Assembly (NCBI RefSeq): GCF_002735905.1
Contig: NZ_PEBD01000008.1
Span: 496,001-560,000 of the forward strand
Reading direction: 5' to 3'
Source: Williamsia muralis
GTDB taxonomy: Bacteria; Actinomycetota; Actinomycetes; Mycobacteriales; Mycobacteriaceae
Length of the DNA: 64,000 nucleotides
A model generated the notes under the pieces. It was not told the origin of the DNA. It saw nothing but the letters and a program-made list of their open reading frames with translations, and did not search any database. Below are positions 45,492 through 55,300 of the stretch, piece after piece. Every line of letters starts with the position of its first letter. The stretch's first letter is position 1. The position numbers and the translations under genes were made by a program.

Positions 45492-46325
45492 CTAGTCAGT
45501 GGCTGTGGCGACAGGCCGCTCGGCTACGAGGCCGGCGGAGTGCTCACCGGAAAGGCCGGCTTCCGATTCCGACTCGGCGAGGAGTCGTTCGCGTTCGGCG
45601 GCCCGGTTCTGCTCGCGGTGGCTGTGGACGTACCAGGTGCCGGCGCTGACGATCATGGCGACGGCGGTGATGGTGGCCATCGTGACGATGAAGTTGTTGG
45701 CGGTCACCAGGCCGTCGGTGGTGAGCCACGCGGCGAAGACGAAGAAGAGTGCAGCCGCGCCGTATGCGATCGCCTTTTCGGGGAGCTTGCGGCCGAGGAC
45801 TGCGCCGACGGCGATGGCCAGGGCATCGGCGGCGACCATGCCAACGGTGGATCCGATCCAGACACCGACCCAGTTGTGGTCGGTGGCCAGGGTGATGGTG
45901 GCGAGCATCGTCTTGTCGCCGAGTTCGGCGAGGAAGAAAGATCCGATGACCGCGAACAGCACCGACTTCTTCACCCGATCGGCCTTGTCGGATTCGTCGG
46001 TGTCGAGGCTGTCGCCGCGAAGGGTCCAGAAGCCGAACAGCAACATCGCAAGTCCACCGACGATTGTCATCAGGTCGGTGGGGATCGAAAGACCGAGTAC
46101 GTGTCCGAAGAGAACAGAGACCGCATGCACGGCGGTGGTGGCCACCGTGATGCCGAGCAGAACAACCCACCAGCGGTAACGGATGGCGTACGTCATTGCC
46201 ATCAGCTGGGACTTGTCGCCGAGTTCGGCCACGAAGATCACGCCGAAGCTGACCAGGAGTGCGGATATCACCAAACCAACGTAAGCGCCGCTCACGACTG
46301 TTTGCAACTGATCGAATACCCGCAT
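45492..46325 (-). CDS. Gdt1/TMEM165-family divalent cation exporter
   Basis: A 277-residue membrane protein with two homologous halves of three helices. Each half has the E-x-G-D-K signature: FVAELGDKSQL near residue 32 and FLAELGDKTML near 131. UPF0016 proteins export Mn2+ (or Ca2+) in exchange for H+; bacterial members such as MneA protect against manganese overload. A hydrophilic tail of ~50 residues follows the last helix. Two adjacent palindromes upstream may be the metal-responsive operator. sodA is 1.7 kb away, which fits a manganese theme but is not linked by operon. Confidence 0.9.
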   Translation of the reverse strand: MRVFDQLQTVVSGAYVGLVISALLVSFGVIFVAELGDKSQLMAMTYAIRYRWWVVLLGITVATTAVHAVSVLFGHVLGLSIPTDLMTIVGGLAMLLFGFWTLRGDSLDTDESDKADRVKKSVLFAVIGSFFLAELGDKTMLATITLATDHNWVGVWIGSTVGMVAADALAIAVGAVLGRKLPEKAIAYGAAALFFVFAAWLTTDGLVTANNFIVTMATITAVAMIVSAGTWYVHSHREQNRAAERERLLAESESEAGLSGEHSAGLVAERPVATATD

Positions 46326-46354
46326 TTACGCAGGTAGGGAGCCCTTTTTCAAAA

Positions 46355-46385
46355 GTTTGGGTACCCGAACATTAGGGTTCCCTTA
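46355..46385 (-). promoter_or_regulatory. Two adjacent palindromes before the Mn-exporter gene
   Basis: GTTTGGGTACCCGAAC (46355-46370) is a 16-bp palindrome with one mismatched pair; TTAGGG-TT-CCCTTA (46372-46385) is a 6-2-6 palindrome with one mismatched pair. Their centres are 16 bases apart, 30-60 bases upstream of the ATG. The TTAGG...CCTTA half-sites resemble DtxR/IdeR/MntR-type boxes only loosely. No yybP-ykoY riboswitch was recognised. Confidence 0.5.
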
Positions 46386-46490
46386 CCCGGTAATTCACGG
46401 GAGGGTTGCCGCGACGCTGTGACGTGCGGACATGGGTGGTCGGGGGCTGGTTTGGCGGCTCGTGTGGCTGGGATTTGCGGACCCCGCAGA

Positions 46491-46588
46491 CCGAGCGTCG
46501 GCGGGTTTCCCGAGCGGGCCGGACCTACCGCTCGCGCAACTTGCGTTTGCTCGGTCTACGGACCGAGCGTCGCCCGGTTTCCCGACCG
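46491..46588. repeat. Two direct repeats with an 8-bp-stem hairpin
   Basis: A ~26-base element, CCGAGCGTCG(GCG/CCC)GGTTTCCCGA, occurs at 46491 and again at 46563, 72 bases apart. Between them GCTCGGTC-TACG-GACCGAGC (46549-46568) is a perfect 8-bp stem with a four-base loop. It lies 33 bases after the stop of the minus-strand hypothetical gene and may act as its terminator. About 275 bases here (46326-46600) hold no gene I can support. Confidence 0.55.
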
Positions 46589-46600
46589 GTCACCCACTAC

Positions 46601-47158
46601 TCAAGCAGCGAGGAGCATCGCCAGGACAGCGGTATCGGGATCGGTTCCCAGGTCCAGACCTACCTGATTGCGCAGGGTCACCACGGTGCCGTCGGCTTCG
46701 GCTTCGGCCCATCCTGCGCGGTGTTCGAGGCCGAGTTCGGGAAGTCCTGGCAGCAGTACGCACCCCGAGGCAACGTCTGAACACTCGGGCAGGGACGGTC
46801 GCGTCTCGGACGGGGGATGGAGCATGAACAACGCGGGCGGCGGAGTGTGGAACGGGCCGGCCTCGGTGAAGTTGTTGTCGATCACGCTGCCGACGGCGAG
46901 CATCAACCCGACGGTGTCAGGGTCGCACACCTCTGGTTTGTCCTCGATGACGCTGAACACGGTGGTGGTGCGGAGGAATCCCGGCCTGCAGGCGATGCGT
47001 ACCGATGCGACGAGTGTCTGCGTCCACTCCAGGGTGGTGTCGGGCCAGCGGCCCGAGATCAGGATTCCGCGTAGCTCGCCGTGGCGGTGGAACGGGGTCA
47101 GTCCGATGGGTATCGACCCGGACCGCGACATTTCATGGCCGGTGGCGTCCTCGCTCAT
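46601..47158 (-). CDS. Unrecognised hypothetical protein
   Basis: A 185-residue soluble protein without signal or membrane segment. An early GILISGRWPDTTLEWTQTLVASVRIACRPGF, a central VGLMLAVGSVIDNNFTEAGPFHTPPPALFMLHPP and a late LRNQVGLDLGTDPDTAVLAMLLAA make a plausible mixed alpha/beta domain. I do not recognise the family. The ribosome site AGGAGG six bases before the ATG is strong, so the gene is very likely expressed. It lies between sodA and the Mn-exporter, on the same strand. Confidence 0.7.
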   Translation of the reverse strand: MSEDATGHEMSRSGSIPIGLTPFHRHGELRGILISGRWPDTTLEWTQTLVASVRIACRPGFLRTTTVFSVIEDKPEVCDPDTVGLMLAVGSVIDNNFTEAGPFHTPPPALFMLHPPSETRPSLPECSDVASGCVLLPGLPELGLEHRAGWAEAEADGTVVTLRNQVGLDLGTDPDTAVLAMLLAA

Positions 47159-47319
47159 GGTTACCTCCTGTTGCCGGAAGTTCCTCTGCTCAGGTCGCCT
47201 TTGACCAAGTGTCGAACTCTATTCGCAGCATGCCCGGTAAACGATTGGCACACAACCCGACTCGAGTGCTAATCGCGGCGGTTAACAGGAAGTTTCCCTC
47301 TGGGGGCGAAGACGCCGAC

Positions 47320-47346
47320 GGCGGCCACCCGAGTGGGGTGACCGCC
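47320..47346 (-). terminator. Hairpin downstream of sodA
   Basis: GGCGG-C-CACCC pairs with GGGTG-A-CCGCC around GAGTG, with one internal mismatch. It is 29-55 bases after the sodA stop on the minus strand. No T-run follows. Confidence 0.55.
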
Positions 47347-47374
47347 GCCTGCGAAAAGGGCTGTACGAAAGTGC

Positions 47375-48004
47375 TTATGCGGGCACGATCAGGCCGGAGC
47401 CCTGTGCCTGTGCCTTGGCAAAACGCTCCGCGGCGTCTGCCCAGTTGACGACGTTCCACCATGCCTTGACGTAGTCAGGCTTGACGTTCTGGTAGTCGAG
47501 GTAGAAGGCGTGCTCCCACATGTCGAGCATGACCACGGGGATCAGGCCCACCGAGGTGTTGCCGTGCTGGTCGGTGAGCTGCTGGATGACGAGCTTGCCC
47601 TCGATGGTGTCGTATCCGAGGATCGCCCAGCCGCTGCCCTGCAAAGTGGTTGCCGCAGCGGTGAAGTGCGCCTGGAACTTGTCGAACCCGCCGAACTGGT
47701 CATCGATTGCCGCTGCCAGTTCGCCTTCGGGCTTGTCGCCACCGTTGGGCGACAGGTTCTTCCAGAAGATCGAGTGGTTCGTGTGGCCGCCGAGGTGGAA
47801 GGCCAGGTTGGCCGACAGCTGGAAGACCTTGTCGGCGATGGTGCCGTCTTCGCGCGCAGCCGCCAACTTCTCCAGTGCGGTGTTCACGCCCTTCACATAG
47901 GTGGCGTGGTGCTTGCTGTGGTGCAGCTCCATGATCCTGCCGGAGATATGCGGCTCGAGTGCTGCGTAGTCGTAGTCCAGATCCGGCAAGGTGTATTCAG
48001 ACAC
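47375..48004 (-). CDS. sodA: Superoxide dismutase, Mn/Fe type
   Basis: A 209-residue enzyme that dismutates superoxide. The four metal ligands lie in [31 protein letters not shown] and [13 protein letters not shown]; the [10 protein letters not shown] and GGDKPEGEL segments fit the actinobacterial Mn/Fe group. No signal peptide is present, though mycobacterial SodA is found outside the cell. GTG 48004 is chosen because GAGAGGA lies upstream and the protein then begins [12 protein letters not shown], as expected. An 18-bp palindrome lies 20 bases upstream. Confidence 0.96.
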   Translation of the reverse strand: MSEYTLPDLDYDYAALEPHISGRIMELHHSKHHATYVKGVNTALEKLAAAREDGTIADKVFQLSANLAFHLGGHTNHSIFWKNLSPNGGDKPEGELAAAIDDQFGGFDKFQAHFTAAATTLQGSGWAILGYDTIEGKLVIQQLTDQHGNTSVGLIPVVMLDMWEHAFYLDYQNVKPDYVKAWWNVVNWADAAERFAKAQAQGSGLIVPA

Positions 48005-48023
48005 ATTGTTCCTCTCACTATGT

Positions 48024-48041
48024 GGGGACACGCGTGCCCCC
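48024..48041. promoter_or_regulatory. 18-bp palindrome upstream of sodA
   Basis: GGGGACACGCGTGCCCCC is symmetric apart from one pair (A48028/C48037), 20-37 bases before the sodA GTG. Its position between the likely promoter and the ribosome site suits a repressor operator or a leader hairpin. Confidence 0.45.
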
Positions 48042-48228
48042 TTATTGATGTCCTCTGGGATCTATCCCTCGAGTGCAACTTCCACCCTTGCTCAGGAAAT
48101 TGGGTTGTGCAATAGGACGTGAGCAATGCGCCTCAAGCCCGGTTGAGGTTTGCGGGGGTTGCGCTGGGGTGTTTTACGAGGGCCGGGGTGCCGCATTAAC
48201 GGTCGAACACAGTCGGCTCAGCTGCCGG

Positions 48229-48447
48229 TTACGCGACAAAAATCAGGGCGAGCAAAAGAAGAAACAGAGCGAGCACGCTGATGCCGGTGGTGATGCATCG
48301 TGCTCCGACGTTGATGGGCTCAGCGCCAGGCCATGAACGGGGCCGGCGGTCGAAAACCGGTACGCCGCTGCCGCTGTCGGTCGAGGCCGCCACCCGATCC
48401 CCCCTCGTCAACTCGTGGTCCTGCGGGTCGTCAGTGATAACGATCAC
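48229..48447 (-). CDS. Possible small single-span membrane protein
   Basis: A 72-residue frame from GTG 48447. The first ~50 residues are hydrophilic (DDPQDHELTRGDRVAA) and the end is a clear hydrophobic helix (GISVLALFLLLLALIFVA). CCGGGGT precedes the start. It has the look of a real tail-anchored small protein, but no family is recognised. A longer GTG start at 48474 adds nine residues. Confidence 0.4.
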   Translation of the reverse strand: MIVITDDPQDHELTRGDRVAASTDSGSGVPVFDRRPRSWPGAEPINVGARCITTGISVLALFLLLLALIFVA

Positions 48448-48698
48448 ATACCCCGGTGATGCACAGCTAAACACGTATGGGCGCAGTACTCAAGCTGCGG
48501 CGAATCGGGTACCGGATCGAGCGCCCGCAAAGCCGCGGCAGGCCGATGTGGGTCGTTTGACCAGGTTCGACGGACCGCTGTCGGCGAACTCCGGTCGGGG
48601 TGGACGTCGCCGCAATAGGGTGGTCGTACAAGAGCGGTCGTCGACGTCCGCTTTCCGCAGTGGGTGGCGAATCATCCCGTGCCGAAAGGAATCAGCCA

Positions 48699-49859
48699 TT
48701 GGTCAGCACAGTCGGTCTACCGCGCGAGATGCGAATCGGGGCGGGCGCACTCGATCAGCTGGTCGACGTGGTGACCGGATTGGGATCGCGGCGACCGATG
48801 GTGATCACGGACAGTTACCTGGCAGGCGGCGGACGGGTTGATCAGTTGATCACCGCACTGACCGAGGCCGGCGTCGATGCGGTGTACTTCGACGGAACAG
48901 TGCCCGACCCCACCACGGCCTCGCTCGACGCCGGGCTCCGTGCGGTGCGTGACCACGGTGCCGACCTCCTCGTCGGATTCGGTGGGGGCAGTCCGATGGA
49001 CACCGCGAAAGCCCTCGCTCTGCTCGCCGTCGAAGGCGGCTCGATGCGCGACTACAAGGCGCCTCTGCGCAATGACCGTGCCGGCCTCCCGGTGGTCGCC
49101 GTACCGACCACGGCAGGCAGTGGTTCGGAGGCCACCCAGTTCACGATCATCACCGACAGCGAGAGCGACGAGAAGATGCTGTGCATCGGTCGGGCGTTTC
49201 TGCCGGTGGCCGCGATCGTCGACTTCGAGCTCACCATGACGATGCCGCCGCGTCTCACCGCCGACACGGGTATCGATGCGTTGACCCACGCGGTGGAGGC
49301 CTACGTCAGCCGGAAGAACAACCCGTTTTCCGACGGGTTCAGTCTGTCGGCGATCACTACCATCGGCCGGAATCTGCGCAGGGCCTACACCGACGGCTCC
49401 GATCGTGAGGCCCGGGAAGCGATGATGCTGGCCTCCACGCAGGCGGGGATCGCATTCTCGAACTCCAGCGTGGCCTTGGTGCACGGGATGAGCCGGCCTA
49501 TCGGGGCGCACTTTCATCTCGCACACGGATTGTCGAATGCCATGCTCTTCCCCGCGGTCACCCGGTTCTCCCTGTTGGCCGCGGCCTCTCGATACGCCGA
49601 TTGCGCTCGCGCGTTCGGGTGCGCGGATCCGGACACCTCGGACGAGATCGCCGCAGAACGGCTGGTCGATGCCATCGTCGATCTGTGCCGCGACCTCGCC
49701 GTCCCCACGCCGAGAGAATGTGGCATCGGCCGCGACCGCTGGTTCGGACTGTCCGCACTGATGGCCGAGCAGGCACTGGAGTCGGGGTCGCCCGCCAACA
49801 ACCCGCGGGTTCCGAATGCGGGAGAGATCGAAGCCATCTACGCCGAGATCTACCGCTGA
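48699..49859 (+). CDS. Iron-containing alcohol dehydrogenase
   Basis: A 386-residue group III dehydrogenase. GFGGGSPMDTAKALA is the NAD(P) site, TTAGSGSEATQF follows, and the metal ligands lie in DALTHAVEAYVS and HLAHGLSNAMLFP. Members reduce or oxidise alcohols, diols or lactaldehyde; the substrate is not evident. TTG 48699 is chosen because AAAGGA lies eight bases upstream and the conserved fold begins immediately; the frame extends further but with no ribosome site. It precedes the JetABC operon by 161 bases and is probably a separate unit. Confidence 0.88.
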   Translation: MVSTVGLPREMRIGAGALDQLVDVVTGLGSRRPMVITDSYLAGGGRVDQLITALTEAGVDAVYFDGTVPDPTTASLDAGLRAVRDHGADLLVGFGGGSPMDTAKALALLAVEGGSMRDYKAPLRNDRAGLPVVAVPTTAGSGSEATQFTIITDSESDEKMLCIGRAFLPVAAIVDFELTMTMPPRLTADTGIDALTHAVEAYVSRKNNPFSDGFSLSAITTIGRNLRRAYTDGSDREAREAMMLASTQAGIAFSNSSVALVHGMSRPIGAHFHLAHGLSNAMLFPAVTRFSLLAAASRYADCARAFGCADPDTSDEIAAERLVDAIVDLCRDLAVPTPRECGIGRDRWFGLSALMAEQALESGSPANNPRVPNAGEIEAIYAEIYR

Positions 49860-50020
49860 TCGACACCGCGTCGGCACGACCGCGGACCGACAGTGCGGCG
49901 CCGGCCAACTATCATCGCTGCGGGCAACCAGATGGGCCTTGCCGCCCGTCATGAGCGCCGAGTTGCGGGCAGTAGGTCGGTGGGTGAGCTCGCCATGGCA
50001 GGAAAAAGTGAGGTGGTCCG

Positions 50021-51547
50021 ATGGCACGCCCGACAGCGGCGCAGCTCTACGCCGCCTACGGGGACAACGCGGACAGCGATGTCACCCTGCGACTGCTGAG
50101 GTCCCGGAACGCGGTGCCCTATCTGGCGATCATGGCTGCGCGTCTGGCCGACGGTCAGGTGGACGGCGACCATCTCGCGGCGGGTATCGACCGCGACCTG
50201 GCGGACTTGGCCGTGCACTGGACCGAGCGAGGCTGGGAACTGCCCACGGCGGACGACCTGCTCGACCGCTGGGTGCGGGCCGGCTACCTCGCCCGCACCT
50301 TGCATGCCGACTCCCAGCGGGAGCGCTACCAGCTCACCCGCGGCGCCACCCAGGCCATCGCACAGGTTCAGGCCGTACGCCGTAACCGCACCGTGGCCAC
50401 CGAGACCGTGCTCGAACTGGTGATGTCGCGGCTGTCGAACATCGCTGTGTCGATCAACCCGGATCCCGGCGAGCACATCCGCGACATCGATCAGAAGATC
50501 GCCGAGCTCACCAGACGGCGCGAGGAACTCGCAGCGGGCGCCATCCCTGCGGTCGATTCGCGGCGGGTGCTCGACGACATCCGGATGGTCACGTCACTGG
50601 CCGAGCGGATGCCCGCCGACATCATCGGATACGGCGAGAAGATGCGCGAGAACTCCCGCGCCCTGCTCACCAGTGGCCTCGATGCCGAGCACGGATCGCA
50701 TGCCGACGTGCTCAACCGGATGTTCGACGGTCATGACGCGCTGGCGGACTCCGACGAGGGCAAGGCTTTCGACACCTTCTACACACTGATCGCGGATCAC
50801 CGGTTGCGCGACGACCTCGAGTCGAGCATCCGGCAGATCGCCGAGGGCATCCCGAATCTCCCGCACGACATCCTCGACACACTCACCGGTTTCATCGACC
50901 GGATGTGGGATGAAGTGCAGTCGGTGGACGAGGTACGTGGTCAGGTCTACCGGCGCATCAACACCTTCGTCAAAGACGGCGACTTCCTGCACTATCGCGC
51001 GTTGCGCAGCCAGATCGCCGATGCGCAGCGCGCCGCGGCCGCTGCGTTCGTGCACGCGGGGCCGGGTAAAGACCTGGGCATCCCGGTACCGATGAGCGCC
51101 GCTGCGTCCAATTCGGTCGGCGCGTTGATCTTTCACGACGGGATCGTGGATTCGCCTGGCGCGGTTGCCGACACCGTGGGTGAGATCAACATCGACCCTG
51201 CCGACCTGGTGGGCGCCGAATCGATCGATTGGCATGCACTGACCGACGCGGTGAACGAGGCCGTGGCCGACGGTCCCGCCGAGATCGACGATGTGCTGGC
51301 GTTGTTGCCCACGGCCCGTACCGGTGACGTGATCGGCATCTGGTCGCTGGCCCAGCGCCATGGCGCGGCAGATGGTGGACGGGACGAGGTCACCGTGCTC
51401 GCCCACACGGCTCGCGGCATGCGCGAGATCCGTTTGCCCGCAGTACGATTCACACATATGCTGCCCGATCCGATAACCGCTCAGCCACACGAGGTGATGC
51501 ATTTGCTCGATGAACCAGCCGAGCCTGTCCGAGGTGCTACCCGGTGA
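50021..51547 (+). CDS. jetA: JetA / MksF, kleisin-like subunit (DUF3375)
   Basis: A 508-residue DUF3375 protein, the kleisin-type subunit of Wadjet (JetABCD) and MksBEF complexes. RLLRSRNAVPYLAIMAARL, DDLLDRWVRAGYL and RYQLTRGATQAI are the N-terminal winged-helix part; the central region is helical (DIDQKIAELTRRREELAAG), and the C-terminal ~130 residues form a second domain. It bridges the JetC heads and loads JetB. GAGGTGG lies before the ATG. The stop overlaps the jetB GTG by 4 bp. It is the first gene of the operon; TATCAT near 49910 is a possible -10. Confidence 0.9.
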   Translation: MARPTAAQLYAAYGDNADSDVTLRLLRSRNAVPYLAIMAARLADGQVDGDHLAAGIDRDLADLAVHWTERGWELPTADDLLDRWVRAGYLARTLHADSQRERYQLTRGATQAIAQVQAVRRNRTVATETVLELVMSRLSNIAVSINPDPGEHIRDIDQKIAELTRRREELAAGAIPAVDSRRVLDDIRMVTSLAERMPADIIGYGEKMRENSRALLTSGLDAEHGSHADVLNRMFDGHDALADSDEGKAFDTFYTLIADHRLRDDLESSIRQIAEGIPNLPHDILDTLTGFIDRMWDEVQSVDEVRGQVYRRINTFVKDGDFLHYRALRSQIADAQRAAAAAFVHAGPGKDLGIPVPMSAAASNSVGALIFHDGIVDSPGAVADTVGEINIDPADLVGAESIDWHALTDAVNEAVADGPAEIDDVLALLPTARTGDVIGIWSLAQRHGAADGGRDEVTVLAHTARGMREIRLPAVRFTHMLPDPITAQPHEVMHLLDEPAEPVRGATR

Positions 51548-52314
51548 GCACGCCAGAAGATGATGTGGTGGTCCAGGAAGGCGACGATCTTTTCGTCGAC
51601 TCACCCGAAGCGATCAGTGAACCATCGGTCGACCTGTCACACTTCGCATTCGACGGATCCGAGCCGGTCGGAACGATCAGTGAGGCACGGATCGACGCCC
51701 GGTTCGACGGTGACACCTCGGCTCTGCCTGCGCCGGTCTGCTACGCGCTGCAGGAGTTGGTCGCCGCCGCACACGTGTCGGCGCGGTCTCGTAACTGGAA
51801 GACCATCGAGGTGCACGAGGAAATCATTCGGTCTCGCCTGTCGGAGCTGAATCTCCAGCTGGAGATCAACCGCGAGCACAAGTACGCGTTCACCCGCCAG
51901 GTGTCTGAGAACGACCCGCGGCAGCGGAACATCCTGCGCGCGCAGACACTCACCCTGGCAGCGTCGGTCCTTGCGCTGTTCTTGCGGCAGAAGTACTTGA
52001 CGAGTGCCGATGAATCGGTGGTGACCGAACGGGGCGAGATCATCGACCACATGCTCACCTACAAGCCGGTGTCCGACACCGACGAGGCGGGCTTCATCAA
52101 ACGGATCGATGCGGCCATCAATCAGCTCGAATCACGAAAGATCATTCGAGCGTTGCCGGGAACGGACCGGTTTGTGGTGCACGGGGTGATCGCTTCGCTC
52201 CTCGGGCCCGAACAGGTGGCTGCCTACACCGAGGCCTACCGCAGGCTTGCCGGTGAGCACACCGAAGTGGGCACCGACCTCACCGAACTCGATGACCAGG
52301 AGCGCACGTCATGA
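51544..52314 (+). CDS. jetB: JetB / MksE, KITE-like subunit (DUF4194)
   Basis: A 256-residue DUF4194 protein. After an acidic tail of ~60 residues comes the winged-helix pair typical of KITE proteins: VCYALQELVAAAHVSARSRNWKTIEVHEEIIRSRLSELNL, then LAASVLALFLRQKYL and FIKRIDAAINQLESRKIIRAL. In Wadjet it binds JetA and DNA during loop extrusion. GTG start overlaps jetA, and its stop overlaps the jetC ATG (ATGA), so stoichiometric coupled translation is likely. Confidence 0.9.
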   Translation: MSTPEDDVVVQEGDDLFVDSPEAISEPSVDLSHFAFDGSEPVGTISEARIDARFDGDTSALPAPVCYALQELVAAAHVSARSRNWKTIEVHEEIIRSRLSELNLQLEINREHKYAFTRQVSENDPRQRNILRAQTLTLAASVLALFLRQKYLTSADESVVTERGEIIDHMLTYKPVSDTDEAGFIKRIDAAINQLESRKIIRALPGTDRFVVHGVIASLLGPEQVAAYTEAYRRLAGEHTEVGTDLTELDDQERTS

Positions 52315-55300
52315 CCGAGATCCTGGAAGTGGACGCAGCCGGCGGGTCTCGACCGGTTGACCGCGATACGCCATCGCCACTGGCCGCCCCCGCGGGCAAG
52401 CGCACCCTCAACATCGGCCAATTCCGTTTGACCAGATTGCAACTGGTCAACTGGGGAACGTTCGACGGGTACAAGGACTATCCGATCGACGAGCGGGGCG
52501 TGATGCTCACCGGGCCGTCCGGGTCGGGCAAGTCGTCGATGATGGACGGTCATTCGGTGGTGTTGCTGCCCACCTACGACCAGGTGTTCAACGCGTCGGC
52601 CGATCTGTCGGCCAAGGGCGCGAAGAAGGCGGCCCGGTCGATGGCCGACTACGTGCGCGGCGCGTGGGCGGAGAACGACGACCGTTACAACCAGTCGCAG
52701 GTGCAGTACCTTCGTGCCGACGGCGCCACCTGGTCGGCGATCGCGGCGACCTACGACAACGGCGCAGGGTCTGCCACCACCGCGGTGGCGATCAAGTGGT
52801 TCCCGGGTTCGGGTACCGACGGCAGTTCGCTGCGGTCGTGGTACCAGCTGCACGACGGGCATTTCGACCTGCTCGGCCTGAACACCTGGGCGCAGAACGG
52901 ATTCGACATCCGCCGGTACCGGTCGGCCAATCCGACCGTGGAGTGTTTCGATGTGCAGAGCGCCTACCAGGAGGCGCTGAGGCGACGAGTTGGAATCGGC
53001 CAGTCGTCGGCAGCCCTGTCTTTGATGGGCAAGGCGAAGGCCATGAAGAACGTCGGTGACCTCAACCTGTTCATCCGGACGTACATGCTCGATCGGCCCG
53101 ACACCTACGCCAAAGCCGAACGGCTGGTGGAGAACTTCACTCAACTCGACGAGGCGTATCAGGCCGCCGCGCGCGCGAACGCGCAGGAGCAGGTCCTCCG
53201 TCCGATCCCGGCGGCGTGGGAAACATACTGCAGTGCTGAAGAATCCACCACCCGAGCCGGCACGCTGCTGGGTCCGCCGATGAGGGCGTTCATGCGCGAG
53301 CATCGGCTGACCCTCCTGCAGCAGCGTCTGGATCAGATCGACGCCGACCGGATGCGGTTGGACAACGAGGTGGCCAACTGGGAGAACCTTGCGGACGAAC
53401 GCGAGGAGCGCCACAGCTCGCTCCGCGACCAATTGACCGCCGAGAAGGGCGAGCTCACCACCCTGGAATCGGAGCTCAAATCCTTCGAGGCGCAGGTGAC
53501 GGCCCGGAACCGTGCCTACGAGCGGTATGCGACATTGGTGGGCGGACTGGGGGAGCAGACCCCCGAAACCCAGGACGAGTTCGCCGCCCTGCGGATGCGT
53601 GCGCCGGAGATCGCTAGGGCGGCAAGAGAAGCCGCCGACAGGTTGGCCACCACGGCACACAGCTTCTTCGCCGCCGAGACCGATGCGCGCCGCGAGTTCG
53701 AGGCTGTCGTGGAGGAGCTGGCGAGCCTGAACACCCGGCGGTCGCTCCTGCCGCGTGAGGTGCTCGCCCAGCGGGATGGCATTGCGCAGGCCACTGGCGT
53801 TCCGCCCGCCGAGTTGCCGTTCGCGGCCGAACTGATCGACGTCGACCCCGCGGCGAAGGACCGATGGGCCGGCGCCGCCGAAAGAGTGCTGCGCGGACTG
53901 GGTATGACCATGCTCGTGCCGGCTCGGCACCGCACCACCATCGGCGAGTTCGTCAACCGGACCAACATCGGCGGGGTGCTCGAATACCGCGTCTATCAAG
54001 AAGACTCAGCGGTTGCTGCCGACCCTGTTCGCGGTTCGCTCGCCGAGAAACTGATTGTCGACCGGAAACACCCGGCGGGAGCGTGGCTGGCCACAGTTGT
54101 CGCCCACAGCGCCGAACACATCTGCGTCGATCTGCCGTCCCAGCTGGACGACCACACACTCGCGGTCACCCCGCAGGGATTGGTGAAGTCCGGCCGCGAC
54201 CGTTTCCGTAAGGACGATCGGCGATCGGTGTCCGACCGCACACAGTGGATCCTCGGCTCCAACACCGACGGCAAGCGCACGGCTCTCGAGGAGCTCAAGG
54301 CTGAACTCGAATTCCGGTATCAGCAGGCGCGGCAGGCGGCGCAGGACAAGCGGGACCTGTTGGAGCAGAACCGCGAACGCGCGAAGAACGCCGATGCCCT
54401 GACCGGTTATGCGTCATGGGCCGAGTTGAACTGGTGGTCGTCGCGGCGCGATGCCGACGAACTCAACGCCCGCATCGATCGCGTTCGCGAGAACCGGGTG
54501 GATCTCGCCGAACTCGAGGAGCAGGTGGAGATCGCCCGGGCCGACTGGCGAGAGGCCGTCGCTCGGGTGGGTGCGCTGGGTGATCAACTAGGACACATCG
54601 GCTCGGACTGGGATCGATGGTTCGCCGAGTTCGAGCAGGTCAAGAACGAGGGCACCAAACTCGACGATTCCGACCGGGAGTATCTGGCGGAGGTGCTCGC
54701 CGAGACGCTCGCCGACGGCGGCAAGACGCTGACGCTGGACAACTACGGCGAGGTGCGGTCTGATCTGCGCAATTCGCTCGAAGCCGTTGTCGGCAAGGCG
54801 AATGCCGAACGTGACGGTGCCGAGAACCGAATCGTCCGCGCCGCCGAGGCCTTCCTGAGGGAGTGGCCGGAGGCCGCGGCGAACTTGAGTGCCACGGTGG
54901 AGTACGCGTCGGATCTCGTGTCGATTCATCAGAGCCTGGTCGAGCACGGTCTGGCGTCGACACAGCAACGGTTCCGACAGCTCATCACCACTGACATCAG
55001 TCACTCGGTCTCCAACTTGTACAAGGAGATCGGCGATACCAACAAGCGCATCACACAGGGCATCGCCGAGGTCAACATCGGCCTGCGCAGGGTCGACTTC
55101 AACGAGGGCACCTACCTGCAGATCGCGCAGCTGCACAATCCCACCGACGAGTCGCGGGAGTTCGGCAAGATCGTCGACGCGATGATCCGCGACGCGCCTG
55201 CGGCCAAGTCGGGTGATGGCGCGGTGTTGGCGCGGCAGTTCTATCGCATCCGAGGGCTCGTGGCCCGGCTCACCGGCACCGACGCGGAGAATCGCCGCTG

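Noticed and set aside
46326-46420. yybP-ykoY manganese riboswitch before the Gdt1-type gene
   Set aside because: The leader is short and the conserved internal-loop sequences are not found; only palindromes are present.
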